Below, one piece after another: positions 27,922 to 36,571 of a DNA stretch of 64,000 bases. The DNA comes from CAXXOK01 sp963664595. GTDB taxonomy: Bacteria; Bacillota; Clostridia; Christensenellales; Aristaeellaceae. The position numbers and the translations under genes were made by a program. The stretch is taken from contig CAXXOK010000010.1 in assembly GCA_963664595.2 (NCBI GenBank), forward strand, positions 1,178,001 through 1,242,000, written 5' to 3'. Each line of letters starts with the position of its first letter. Positions within the stretch are counted from its first letter, which is position 1. Below the pieces are notes generated by a model. It was not told the DNA's origin and ran no database searches. It was given only the letters and a program-made list of their open reading frames with translations.

Positions 27922-28229
27922 GCTTACGCTTCTCCATTCGTATGATGTATCTGCATTATGAAAGCAAAAACAACACTTTCACAAGTGGAAATACTGTGCA
28001 CTACCTGTAAAATCAAGATATTTGGAGCTTATTCCACCAGATATCACATTCTTTTCTATTGGTTCCACAGAGGAAGCTGGCACGCAATCATTCCTGTACT
28101 CTTCAGGTTGAAATAAATAATTGGCGGCCATACTATTTTCAAAAGCATTGCCCGCCTTTGCTAAGCGCAGCGCCCCAATAACCTTTCAACGCATGCGTGA
28201 ACCGGCTGTGTAATACCATAGTCATTACA
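27922..28229. other. Upstream region of the minus-strand sugar locus
   Basis: No gene is seen. A weak minus-strand promoter is possible: TTGTGA, then about 18 bp, then CATAAT near 27955-27985. The imperfect palindrome CACTT-TCAC-AAGTG near 27973-27987 overlaps it and could be a regulator site. The right part may be the decayed 5' end of the recombinase. Confidence 0.3.
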
Positions 28230-29190
28230 TACTCAGAAGGGCGAGCTGATGATTGCCATCATGTCAAGCCTTGAACAGAAAGAGAGGAAGCATTTCAGAA
28301 AACGTTACCTAGGTAAGCGATGAATAAAACACTTGTGCGATGGTGCGCTAGATTTTTGTTGGGTTGGGTTTGCGGAACCCGCAGTAGTAGCAGCGCTACG
28401 TCAAGGGTTCTGCGAGCCTAACCCGGCGGAAAGATAATGCACCAGCGTGCAAGGGATTTGTTCATCGCTTACCCAGGGGCAGCAGAAACGATTTTCGGAC
28501 GGCAAGGTTTCCATGTCATACAAACACTTTCTCGATTACGAAAAGGGAAAGGACAGAATGCTTTGTATCGTGCCTGGGCAGACCATGATTTTCAAAATGA
28601 TCTATCGGTTATTAGTTGAAAGCATGATACCGTCGAGTATTGCCACACGCCTAATCAAGCAGGGCATTCCATTTCCACCTAGGCAGAAAAGCAGAAATTG
28701 CAATACACCGCCGTGGAAAGCGTTTTGACCGACGGAAATACAAGTGTGACGCCATCCTGCAAAAGGGCCTCTTTTTGGATTTTCTGACCCAAAAGATGAA
28801 ACACAACGAGGGCAAAGTTCCGAGGTATTACGTGGAGAACAGCCACCCGGCGATTATCGAGCCAGCGGCCTTTGCCTGAGGTACAGGCGGAGCTAGCAAG
28901 GGGCAGGCAGGCGCGATATAACGGCAAAGGCGTATGCTTCTCCAGCCGGACCATCTGCGGCGAGTGCGGCAGCTATTTCCGCAGGAAGGCGTAGTACTCA
29001 GCCGATGAATACCGCCGGGTGATCTGGCGATGTAACCGAAAATATGACGAGGATATGGTTTGCCGTACGTCTCATGTGGATGAAGGCGCCATCGAGGCGG
29101 CCTTTGTGGAAGCTTTCGACAAGAAGATCGTCGAAAGATGTAATAAAGCAGTATAAGGCTATCATCAAAACACCGACGGATACAGTCGGC
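28230..29190 (+). pseudogene. Large serine recombinase pseudogene
   Basis: Fragments in changing frames match the order of a large serine recombinase: ELMIAIMSSLEQKE, then SISENVT, then (after a repeat insertion) GQQKRFSDGKVSMSYKHFLD, then KVPRYYVENSHPAIIEP, then the zinc-ribbon CGECGSYFRRK and a second Cys pair in RCNRKYDEDMVC, ending VDEGAIEAAFVEAF. The N-terminal catalytic domain is missing or unrecognisable. There are several frameshifts and a stop after the zinc ribbon. This marks the remains of an integrative element, and no active site serine remains. Confidence 0.75.
28309..28477 (+). repeat. Palindromic MITE-like repeat, copy 3, inside the recombinase pseudogene
   Basis: The ends GGTAAGCGATGAATAAA and (reverse complement of the right end) GGGTAAGCGATGAACAAA match at about 16 of 18 positions. 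Inner arms TTGTTGGGTTGGG and CCTAACCCGGCGG pair, leaving a loop with CAGCGCTACGTCAAGG. Recombinase codons for SISENVT lie directly left and those for GQQKRF directly right, so this copy was inserted into a once-intact gene. Confidence 0.85.
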
Positions 29191-29355
29191 GGGAAACGGA
29201 ACTCGCAGCGGGATGTGATGCCGCGAAAGCCGCTATGGCTGATCAGGCGTAATGGCATTAACGTTTCTGTGCAACCTGGTTTGATATTGCTGTTCCAATA
29301 ACAACCTGCTCACAATGCTGTGTTCCGTTTGAAACAGAATACTATACGAAACGAT

Positions 29356-31116
29356 TCAAGACTCTTCGGGCGGCAGAATCATTTCCAAGGGAAGTATATG
29401 CGATTGTGCAATGCCCACTATGTCCCGATGGCGATAGTTAAACACGATGGCAACCGGGCTTGCAATACCAGTTTCCGGATGAAAAGGGAAGATTTCCAAA
29501 TGAGCGGTACGCTCGACCCGCTTGGATGTTTCCCCTGCGTATTCTGGTAAATACGCGTCAATATTACCTGGCTTCATAAAAAAGCACTGTATGGCTTCGT
29601 GGTATCTATGGGATAAGTCCACGGTTATCCATGTGGGTAATTTTTTTGGTTTGCCATGTAATAGTAAGTCGAATTTTGCCAGCCATTGCATTTCTTCAAT
29701 AATTTCTAGTCCTTCCGCCAGCATGAAGGTTTCCAATAGCGAGTAGTACCCCATATCGCTCAACGGCTTGCCTGCTGTTACCTTTTTGTAGTGAAGCCAA
29801 AGCGCCAGATAAAAAGAATACGCATCAGAAAATTTTACCGTAAGATGCGCAATAATATGCTGGAAACGAAAGCTATTATAGTAGATATTTACCATATCTG
29901 CTACGCCATGCAGCAACACCATTTGATCATAGCTGATCCACCGGTTCATAAGCGCTTCGTAGGGGGCGCTTTCAGAATAAAGCATGCCATATGCATGCGC
30001 TAGCTTCTGCATTGCCGACCCTGGCAATATCTTCAAAAATCCAAGTTGAAACTGGTGCGGCTTATAAGCGTATACATCGTTAAATGATTTTTGAAATCGT
30101 TGATACCCTTCATACGGAAGACCGGCAATTAAATCCAGATGCACATGGATGTTTCCAACCGATAACAGGCGACTGACGTTTGAAAATAAGCGAGCCAGAT
30201 TGGCAGAGCGATCAATCTCCTGCAATGTCTGAATATTTGTGGATTGTACGCCAATCTCAAATTGAAAAAGCTGCGGACGTACTCCGGATAGAAAAGCAAG
30301 CGTGTCATCGTCCAGCAGTTCCCCTGAAAGCTCGAAGTGAAAATTTGTCACGCCGTTGTCATGCGCAACTAGCCATTTCCATATACCCAGAGCATGTGCT
30401 TTGTCACAGTTAAATGTGCGATCTACGAATTTGACTTGCGATACTTGCCGCTGCAGAAACACAGAAAGATCCGCAAACACCAACGACAATGACCGCTTCC
30501 GTACGCCGCGCTCAATGGAAGAGGAGCAATAACTGCATGAAAAGGGACAGCCACGCATGCTTTCATAATAAACAATACGGTGTTGCAATTCCTGAAGATC
30601 AGGATAAGCAAAGGCCAGTGTATCCAAGGACAGAGGCTGTCGTGCAGGCGTTGCGATCACATGTCCGTCTTCGCGGTACACAATCCCAAGACATTCCTGT
30701 AGCGATGCGCCTGCGCTCAGTAAACCAAGCAACTGACACACCGTTGCTTCGCCTTCGCCAATTACTATAAAATCCACAGCCGATTCGGTGCGTAATATCT
30801 CGTTTGCCTGATATGAAACCTGTGGACCGCCTAAGCCAATACTTGCGTCAGGCCGAAGTTGACGCAGGTTACGAACGACACGAAGTATGAATTCAATATT
30901 CCAAATATAGCATGAAAACAAATAAGCATCAGCTTTGCATTCATATAGTGCTGCTAAGACATCCTTTTCAGTATTATTAATCGTAAATTCCAGTAAAGGG
31001 ATCGAACAACCTGTTTCCTGCCGCACATAAGCGGCAATGGAACGAACGCCAAGCCCTGTGTGGATATACTGCGCATTCACAGCTACCAAAACCGTCTTAT
31101 AATCCCGTTGATGCAT
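29356..31116 (-). CDS. B12-binding radical SAM protein (DUF4080 type)
   Basis: A 586-residue enzyme. Residues 1-130 resemble a cobalamin-binding Rossmann domain (VLVAVNAQYIHTGLG, IGLGGPQVS). The radical-SAM core follows, with the cluster motif in RGCPFSCSYCSSS (C-x3-C-x2-C, about residue 185). The C-terminal part is of the DUF4080 type (LGFLKILPGSAMQKLA). It should use S-adenosylmethionine and a 4Fe-4S cluster; the reaction is not known for this family. GGGGGGA precedes the ATG at 31116, with a good promoter upstream. It lies between mobile-element remnants but looks intact. Confidence 0.85.
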   Translation of the reverse strand: MHQRDYKTVLVAVNAQYIHTGLGVRSIAAYVRQETGCSIPLLEFTINNTEKDVLAALYECKADAYLFSCYIWNIEFILRVVRNLRQLRPDASIGLGGPQVSYQANEILRTESAVDFIVIGEGEATVCQLLGLLSAGASLQECLGIVYREDGHVIATPARQPLSLDTLAFAYPDLQELQHRIVYYESMRGCPFSCSYCSSSIERGVRKRSLSLVFADLSVFLQRQVSQVKFVDRTFNCDKAHALGIWKWLVAHDNGVTNFHFELSGELLDDDTLAFLSGVRPQLFQFEIGVQSTNIQTLQEIDRSANLARLFSNVSRLLSVGNIHVHLDLIAGLPYEGYQRFQKSFNDVYAYKPHQFQLGFLKILPGSAMQKLAHAYGMLYSESAPYEALMNRWISYDQMVLLHGVADMVNIYYNSFRFQHIIAHLTVKFSDAYSFYLALWLHYKKVTAGKPLSDMGYYSLLETFMLAEGLEIIEEMQWLAKFDLLLHGKPKKLPTWITVDLSHRYHEAIQCFFMKPGNIDAYLPEYAGETSKRVERTAHLEIFPFHPETGIASPVAIVFNYRHRDIVGIAQSHILPLEMILPPEES

Positions 31117-31144
31117 GGTTTCCCCCCATAACTTGATTGCAATC

Positions 31145-31174
31145 ATTATAGTATCACTGTAAAGCGTATTGCAA
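31145..31174 (-). promoter_or_regulatory. Predicted promoter of the radical SAM gene
   Basis: On the minus strand -35 TTGCAA (31174-31169), 18-bp spacer, consensus -10 TATAAT (31150-31145), about 30 bp ahead of the start codon. Confidence 0.6.
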
Positions 31175-31431
31175 CCAGAAACGAAGAAGAACGGCAATAC
31201 TACCCCACCCTTATACTCTTAACTGTAACAGTGCTATCGTTTCAGAATATAGTTCGTTGGATACGTTTGGGGAAAATCATAGCGGCGCGAAATTCAAGCA
31301 ACATAGAATGACTCACAATATCGCGCCTATCCTGACGCAGTGTCAAACTACTTGTTTCAGCTAACCCAAGCTGCCGGAAATACAATCGTCAGTGTTCAGG
31401 AGATTAAATCAGCGCTTACCCAGCAGTCTTG

Positions 31432-31716
31432 TCTATACGAGCAAGCGTATAAAAAGCAGCAGAAAGAGATCGATAAGCTGGAAACATTTGTTGCGAAAAT
31501 AAGGCGAGGGCATCAACGGCTACCCTGGCAAGAAGTAAGCAAAAGCAGCGTGACAAGATGGAACTTGTCGATAAATGGAAAGAGAAACCAAAACCCACAT
31601 TTGGGTTCAAAACAGCGCGAACACCGGGAAAGCTGATTTTCAAAGCGGCCGATCTCGTGCTTGGGTACAATGAGCCTCTTACCAAATCCATCAACGTTAA
31701 AATGGAAATGGAGTGT
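31432..31716 (+). pseudogene. Truncated copy of the ABC-F gene (linker region)
   Basis: About 280 bp nearly identical to 11522-11806 of the intact ABC-F gene, covering the interdomain linker and the start of the second ATPase domain. A base lost in the A-run near 31498 shifts the frame. Neither end carries the rest of the gene. The remaining stretch 31717-31909 shows no gene. Confidence 0.9.
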
Positions 31717-31909
31717 CCGACCAACTGTTGACAATCCATGGCGACATATCCACTATTTAGCTATAGTAAACTTAAAACACCTCCTTATAACGTTCCATTA
31801 CATCTGTAACTCCACATTTATTTACATTTATAATTGCTATCAGAGAGAAGCTGGATCTTGTAAGTGGTGAATTGCTTAAGTAAAATTCATTCTGAACACC
31901 CCTGAAAAA

Positions 31910-32029
31910 TATACACCCAATTACCTTGAAATCATTGGACATTAAACAAGTGGGTGTGTATTTTATTATTTTTTGTACTTAAGCCAAATGAAACCCCGTA
32001 ATCCTTTGTTTGCAAGGGAGTACGGGGTT
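31910..32029. terminator. Two hairpins, terminator-like
   Basis: ATACACCCA (31911-31919) can pair with TGGGTGTGTAT (31951-31961), followed by a T-rich tract to about 31977 on the plus strand. A second stem, AACCCCGTA...TACGGGGTT (31992-32029), follows. They insulate the Ltp-type gene from upstream debris. Confidence 0.45.
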
Positions 32030-32213
32030 CTTATATCACTGGATATAAACTCTGCAATGGGATTCTCCGGAAACTGAAGGCGCACAACATTTTATAATTG
32101 AGGGCCGAACATTATATAATAGAGGGACAAAACACTCTTGACTTGCGCGCGTGATATGGGTAATAATGGAAGAACGTATATAAATGATTAAACAAAGTAT
32201 GAGGAGGAATATC

Positions 32214-33119
32214 ATGAAAAAATTGCTATCCGTAACGATTACACTTCTATTTGTAATGCTCTGCATGCCACTGGCAATGGCAGATTCATACCTGCCGCCA
32301 TCTGCTGTGGTATTGCTATTTCAAAGCACGTTTTCTTCGGAAAACGGTAGAGAATACGAATTTGAGTACGACGAAGAATCAAAAATCTATTCCTTGTATA
32401 TAACACAGAAGGGATTGGCATACAGTGCCTCCATGGCAAAATTGGACGATGATATTATGGGTGCATGGATCGATATGCGCGATAGTTTTAATGAACTGAG
32501 CGACACTGCAGTGGGCATTATATCGGACTTAACCGGGGATCCCTCTCCCTTCCTGTCTATCAATGTGCGCAATGATTTGGATTCGGATAAAATCTTACTT
32601 AGCCTTTTAAATTCCGTGATTATTTATGATGCTGTTAGCGATGAGAGCGCATCGTCATCCAAATCAGCAGATGCGGATCAAAGCAGCGTTACGACAGGAG
32701 AGAAAAATGCGCTCAAATCCGCAAAGCAATATATGGAGTTCACTTCATTTTCATACTCGGGTCTGATAGAACAGTTGGAATATGAGGGCTTTTCCAGCAA
32801 AGAGGCAAAGTATGGGGCGGAGCATTGCGGTGCCGACTGGAAACAGCAGGCTGTGAAATCCGCAAAGAATTACCTGGAATTCACTGCGTTTTCGTACACG
32901 GGTCTGATAGAACAGCTGGAGTACGAGGGCTATTCCAGCGAAGAGGCAAAGTACGGAGTGGACCGCTCCGGCGCCGACTGGAATGAGCAGGCTGCGAAAT
33001 CCGCAAAGCAGTATCTGGAGTACTCCTCATTTTCTAAAAAGGGTTTGATTGATCAGCTTGTATATGAGGGATTTACCAATAGCCAAGCGGAATATGGAGT
33101 ATCACAAAACGGGTATTGA
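32214..33119 (+). CDS. Secreted protein with three Ltp-type repeats (PF07553)
   Basis: A 301-residue exported protein. Residues 1-23 are a signal peptide (MKKLLSVTITLLFVML, cleavage after AMA). Cys18 is not in a lipobox. The middle part is acidic and serine-rich. From about residue 165 there are three tandem repeats of about 48 residues with the pattern SAKxYLEFxxFSxxGLIEQLEYEG and SSxEAKYGxxxxGADW. Such repeats occur in host-cell surface lipoproteins and in phage superinfection-exclusion proteins of the Ltp type. AGGAGG precedes the ATG at 32214. The setting among IS and recombinase remnants suggests arrival by transfer. The function is not known. Confidence 0.8.
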   Translation: MKKLLSVTITLLFVMLCMPLAMADSYLPPSAVVLLFQSTFSSENGREYEFEYDEESKIYSLYITQKGLAYSASMAKLDDDIMGAWIDMRDSFNELSDTAVGIISDLTGDPSPFLSINVRNDLDSDKILLSLLNSVIIYDAVSDESASSSKSADADQSSVTTGEKNALKSAKQYMEFTSFSYSGLIEQLEYEGFSSKEAKYGAEHCGADWKQQAVKSAKNYLEFTAFSYTGLIEQLEYEGYSSEEAKYGVDRSGADWNEQAAKSAKQYLEYSSFSKKGLIDQLVYEGFTNSQAEYGVSQNGY

Positions 33120-33212
33120 GCATTCCTGCCCCGCATCCATATCATTGTAAAATATAACGGAAATAAATGATCTTCATAACTTAACTCCCAGAAACTAAGA
33201 GTTAAGAGCATG

Positions 33213-33240
33213 GCGGCACCTATGTTTGGTGCCGCTTTTA
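33213..33240 (+). terminator. Intrinsic terminator downstream of the Ltp-repeat gene
   Basis: GCGGCACC (33213-33220), loop TATGTTT, GGTGCCGC (33228-33235), then TTTT. Confidence 0.75.
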
Positions 33241-33607
33241 AATCAGGAATGAAGCGAAGCGGTGCACAGATAGCCGGTTTCTGGTTGCGGCTTGACGATA
33301 CCGGGGAGCTTTTTATACAAAAAAGGAGCATATCTGCTCATCCGGGGCAGGGAAAGCCTCCAATCATGCGTTGTTATTATTCTCACATAGAGCTATGCAA
33401 TGCGAAACAAAAGTGGAGATAATACACCAAAGATGTGCAAAGAAGATGCATACTATAAAGCGAAAAGAATATGAAACAGCAAGGCAAGCAAGAAGAACCA
33501 AAAATTAAATATCGATCAACGACTAAAAGTAATTCTACTTAAATATGAAGTAAAAAGCCGTCAAGACATAGCCGTAATGGCAGGATATCATCCCGCCATT
33601 TTCTGAA

Positions 33608-33802
33608 TCAAGTATATACTGTCTTCCAAGGCCCGTACTCCTTTGGCAGATCCATCCATCGTGCTCCGCTTCTGGCAATCCACAGCATTCCGTTCAGCAT
33701 TGTGTGGTTATCTTTTGACGGGCAGCCCTTGCCTTTGTTTTCCGAAGGCAGTAGCTCTTTAATTCGTTCCCATTCTCTAGTGCTTATTTCATATCGTTTC
33801 AT
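33608..33802 (-). pseudogene. IS5-type transposase N-terminal fragment
   Basis: A 64-residue ORF, MKRYEISTREWERIKELLP to DLPKEYGPWKTVYT, which matches the N-terminal domain of IS5-family transposases (DUF4096 type). A full transposase continues well beyond this point, but the frame stops here and the catalytic DDE part is absent. To its left, on the plus strand, a short frame (LNIDQRLKVILLKYEVKSRQ, about 33506-33606) looks like another helix-turn-helix scrap. Both are remnants. The stretch 33241-33607 otherwise shows no gene. Confidence 0.75.
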
Positions 33803-33895
33803 GTCTATCGTTTATATAATCAACCGTAGTTGTGTAATTTAATTTTTCAAACAAGCCCTAGTATAAACCCTTATTACCATTGTTCTTCCATTGAG

Positions 33896-33939
33896 CCAAA
33901 AAAAGCATCACCCTTGTATCGTATTAATACAAGGGTGAT
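33896..33939 (-). terminator. Intrinsic terminator of tRNA-Val
   Basis: A perfect 13-bp stem, ATCACCCTTGTAT (33907-33919) with its complement 33927-33939, and on the minus strand a run of seven T (33904-33898). Confidence 0.85.
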
Positions 33940-33943
33940 GTTA

Positions 33944-34019
33944 TGGTGGTCTGTACTGGACTCGAACCAGTGACCCCATCGATGTGAACGATGTGCTCTA
34001 CCAACTGAGCCAACAGACC
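33944..34019 (-). tRNA. tRNA-Val, anticodon CAC
   Basis: A 76-nt cloverleaf on the minus strand: acceptor GGTCTGT/ACAGACC, D-arm GCTCAGTTGGTAGAGC, anticodon stem CATCG/CGATG around loop TTCACAT, variable loop GGGTC, T-arm ACTGG-TTCGAGT-CCAGT, discriminator A and an encoded CCA. Anticodon CAC reads GUG valine codons. It has its own promoter-like element upstream and a terminator downstream. It borders the decayed mobile island, as integration-site tRNAs often do, but I see no attachment-site duplication. Confidence 0.95.
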
Positions 34020-34043
34020 ACTTGCACTGAAAAGCGCTACATT

Positions 34044-34072
34044 ATTAAAGCACAGGATCGGGATTCTGTCAA
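34044..34072 (-). promoter_or_regulatory. Predicted promoter of tRNA-Val
   Basis: On the minus strand -35 TTGACA (34072-34067), 17-bp spacer, -10 TTTAAT (34049-34044). Confidence 0.5.
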
Positions 34073-34179
34073 GATCAGAATGCTATCTTTCTGCCAAACT
34101 TTCTGCAATTAATCAGCATTTTGCAGAAATCGCCTGTCATTATTTTACAGGCTGCGCGCTTTTCAGTGGCAGTGTGGGT

Positions 34180-34920
34180 TTAGTAGCTTCCGCCCTCGTC
34201 GAAGGTCAGTTCTTCCATCGTAGGCTCTATAAGCGTGCCGTTTGCGTAGCGCGCTTCCGCCTCCGCCATGATCTTCTCCGTGGCGGATACGCCGCAGCGC
34301 GTGGCGCCCACGGTGCGCAGCGCCAATACCGTATCCAGATCGCGGATTCCACCGCTGCCCTTCACCTGGCAGCCGGAGGGCACGCTTTTACGCATCAGGA
34401 TTACGTCTTCCAGCTTGCAGCCGGAGGAGCCATACCCCGTGCTGGTTTTCACCCAGTCTGCGCCAGCGGCGGCGGCCAGCTGGCACACGCGCACCTTCTG
34501 CTCGTTGTCGAGATAACAGGTTTCGATAATCACCTTCACCTTGGCTGCGCGGCTGTGCGCCAGGGCGCAGATATCGGCGATTTCGTCCTGAACATACTGA
34601 TCGTCCCCGGCAATCAGCCTGCCGACGTTGATCACCATGTCCAGCTCGTCGCAGCCGTCGTTAAGGGCGGCCTCGGCCTCCGCCAGCTTGATTTCAGATT
34701 TGTGGTTGCCATGCGGGAAGCCGATCACCGTGCATACATGCACATCGCTGCCCGTAAGCAGCTGCTTGACCAGCGGCATATCGGCAGGGCGGGCGCACAC
34801 GCTCGCAGTATTGTAGTGCAGGGCAAGCTCGCATCCCTTGCGGATGTCCTCCTGCGTGAGAAAAGGCTGTAGGGTACTGTGGTCCAGCATTTTGGCGATA
34901 TCCTGCGGTACTAATTTCAT
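34180..34920 (-). CDS. deoC: Deoxyribose-phosphate aldolase (internal start)
   Basis: The last 246 residues of the longer frame form a complete DeoC, which splits 2-deoxyribose 5-phosphate into acetaldehyde and glyceraldehyde 3-phosphate in deoxynucleoside breakdown. It begins MKLVPQDIAKMLDHSTLQPF and has CTVIGFPHG, ELDMVINVG, the Schiff-base Lys158 in VKTSTGY and the second Lys in VKGSGGIR. AAAGGAGA lies 8 bp before its ATG, inside the codons for PKGDHT of the longer frame, so free DeoC is probably made. It is some 20 residues longer at the C-terminus than the usual family length. Confidence 0.9.
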   Translation of the reverse strand: MKLVPQDIAKMLDHSTLQPFLTQEDIRKGCELALHYNTASVCARPADMPLVKQLLTGSDVHVCTVIGFPHGNHKSEIKLAEAEAALNDGCDELDMVINVGRLIAGDDQYVQDEIADICALAHSRAAKVKVIIETCYLDNEQKVRVCQLAAAAGADWVKTSTGYGSSGCKLEDVILMRKSVPSGCQVKGSGGIRDLDTVLALRTVGATRCGVSATEKIMAEAEARYANGTLIEPTMEELTFDEGGSY

Positions 34921-36549
34921 GGTATGATCTCCTTTCGGTTTGTGTGTGGGCTGCTCCTCCCGGGTGGGAAGGCCGGGTTCGTTCTGTTGCGGCAAGTCCG
35001 GTTCCTCTTGCAGGAAAGCTTGCGTTTCCCCTTGTGTATCATCAGGCAGCGTATCCTGCGGGCGGCAATACACGTTGCGCATCGCATAGCCGCATTCGAT
35101 ACTGGTTTCCCTGATTTCGTCCTGCAGGCCCGTATCCCTTTGCTTTCGCTCCAGGTAGCCGATATCGGCCTCGTAGCCGCTCATCGCGCCGGTGCCCACG
35201 CGCACGGTGGCCAGCAGCCTTGCGGCGCTGCGCGTAAGCTTTGCAATCAGCGCTTCCTCCGTATCTTTGCAGGCGCGGGCCATCTGCAGGCGGTACAGGG
35301 TGTCGATCAGCCTGCCCTTCATCTCCTGTTCCTGTGCCCGTTTGATCTGCTGCAGGTATTCCCCGGGGGAAACCTGCAGATTAACGCAGCGGAAGGTAAG
35401 CTTTTCGATATCCACTTTGTGGGTGCGGATCATCTCCAGGCTGTTTTGGATAAACACATGCTTGCCCATTGCGCCGCTGCTGGTCATCCCCCGGCCGTAT
35501 GCGGGGTTGTTGAAGGCGTCTGCGGTCATGATCTTCAAATCCCGGTCACGTACCACCGCAACGCGAATGCTGTCCGGATAGCGGCCGCCAAATGTGTCCG
35601 GATCATACACAGGTGCCATCTGATAGCTTTCGCAAAGCTTACGCATATCCAGCTCTCTGGTTACCGGGTTTACATACGGCAGCATATCCTGATAGGGTAT
35701 CCAAAAATCTCCGATAAACTCCCTGCCCTCGAAATACGGCTGGGCCAGCCGCGCATAGGCCGTAATGACAACATCTTCGCTGAATTGGTCGCAGGCATAG
35801 CGCATCGGCACGTATTGGAGTATTTCCCCTGCCTGCCGGGCACTATGCAGGTATAGGGGCTCCAATCCCTCCCGGATGCGCCTGCCGCTGAGCATGGCTC
35901 TCCGCTGCAGAAGGTATTCCAGCTCCCGCTGTGAAACACTGACGGGGCCATAGTCCCGTGACTCCAGATACTTTTGGGCAAACGCGTCAGCATCATAGGA
36001 CTTGCCGGTGCGGATAAAGGCAATCGCATACCGTATAAAGGCCTGCGTCTGCTCCGTAATACTCAGCCGCTCCTCCGCCGCGTCCAGAAAGCCGGATCGC
36101 AGCTTGATGCTTTCGGGCACCGCTACGGCCTGGCAGCCCTTCCCGATCATATGGACGACCAGCTTTTCCCCCAAAAACGGGCGGTATTGGGGAAACTGCT
36201 CCGCCCATGCCTCATCAACGGTAAACACGCTCCCGCCGAGATAATTGCCCTCATAATCAAAATTCCGGCTGAAATTATCCCCCACATACAACCCGGGATA
36301 CTCCAGCGACATTTTGTAATGGTACTCGGCCGGATCCATGCTGAAGCCGCTCAGCGTGACGCACGGCTGTTCATCCCCCGCCTTGCCGAGATAATCCATA
36401 TTCTGTATCATTTCTATGGGGAAAACAGGCAGCAGCTCCCGGTAGCGTTCCGGAGTACCGGAAACCGTTACCGGAGAGCGTGCGAAAGAAAGCAGCGCAT
36501 CCTTTGCGAGCCCCGCATAGCTGATAATGCCGTACTCGGCGTTTTTCAT
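34180..36549 (-). CDS. Unknown protein fused in frame to deoxyribose-phosphate aldolase
   Basis: A 789-residue open frame without a stop. Residues 1 to about 543 are a cytosolic domain I do not recognise: a mixed first part (IISYAGLAKDALLSFARSPV, GFSMDPAEYHYKMSLEYPGL), a central part with DFWIPYQDMLPYVNP and a helical, Arg/Glu-rich end. A proline- and glutamine-rich linker (LPQQNEPGLPTREEQ) then leads directly into a complete DeoC starting at the Met at 34920. The start at 36549 has AAAGGAAAG upstream. The gene lies 22 bp after the Syd-like gene. Either a true fusion protein is made, or the lost stop codon lets ribosomes run into deoC, which also has its own ribosome binding site. Confidence 0.7.
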   Translation of the reverse strand: MKNAEYGIISYAGLAKDALLSFARSPVTVSGTPERYRELLPVFPIEMIQNMDYLGKAGDEQPCVTLSGFSMDPAEYHYKMSLEYPGLYVGDNFSRNFDYEGNYLGGSVFTVDEAWAEQFPQYRPFLGEKLVVHMIGKGCQAVAVPESIKLRSGFLDAAEERLSITEQTQAFIRYAIAFIRTGKSYDADAFAQKYLESRDYGPVSVSQRELEYLLQRRAMLSGRRIREGLEPLYLHSARQAGEILQYVPMRYACDQFSEDVVITAYARLAQPYFEGREFIGDFWIPYQDMLPYVNPVTRELDMRKLCESYQMAPVYDPDTFGGRYPDSIRVAVVRDRDLKIMTADAFNNPAYGRGMTSSGAMGKHVFIQNSLEMIRTHKVDIEKLTFRCVNLQVSPGEYLQQIKRAQEQEMKGRLIDTLYRLQMARACKDTEEALIAKLTRSAARLLATVRVGTGAMSGYEADIGYLERKQRDTGLQDEIRETSIECGYAMRNVYCRPQDTLPDDTQGETQAFLQEEPDLPQQNEPGLPTREEQPTHKPKGDHTMKLVPQDIAKMLDHSTLQPFLTQEDIRKGCELALHYNTASVCARPADMPLVKQLLTGSDVHVCTVIGFPHGNHKSEIKLAEAEAALNDGCDELDMVINVGRLIAGDDQYVQDEIADICALAHSRAAKVKVIIETCYLDNEQKVRVCQLAAAAGADWVKTSTGYGSSGCKLEDVILMRKSVPSGCQVKGSGGIRDLDTVLALRTVGATRCGVSATEKIMAEAEARYANGTLIEPTMEELTFDEGGSY

Positions 36550-36571
36550 GCCTGCTTTCCTTTCACTGTTA

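Noticed and set aside
31740..31800. AAGGAGGTG site on the minus strand suggesting a gene start
   Set aside because: No start codon or open frame follows at a suitable distance.
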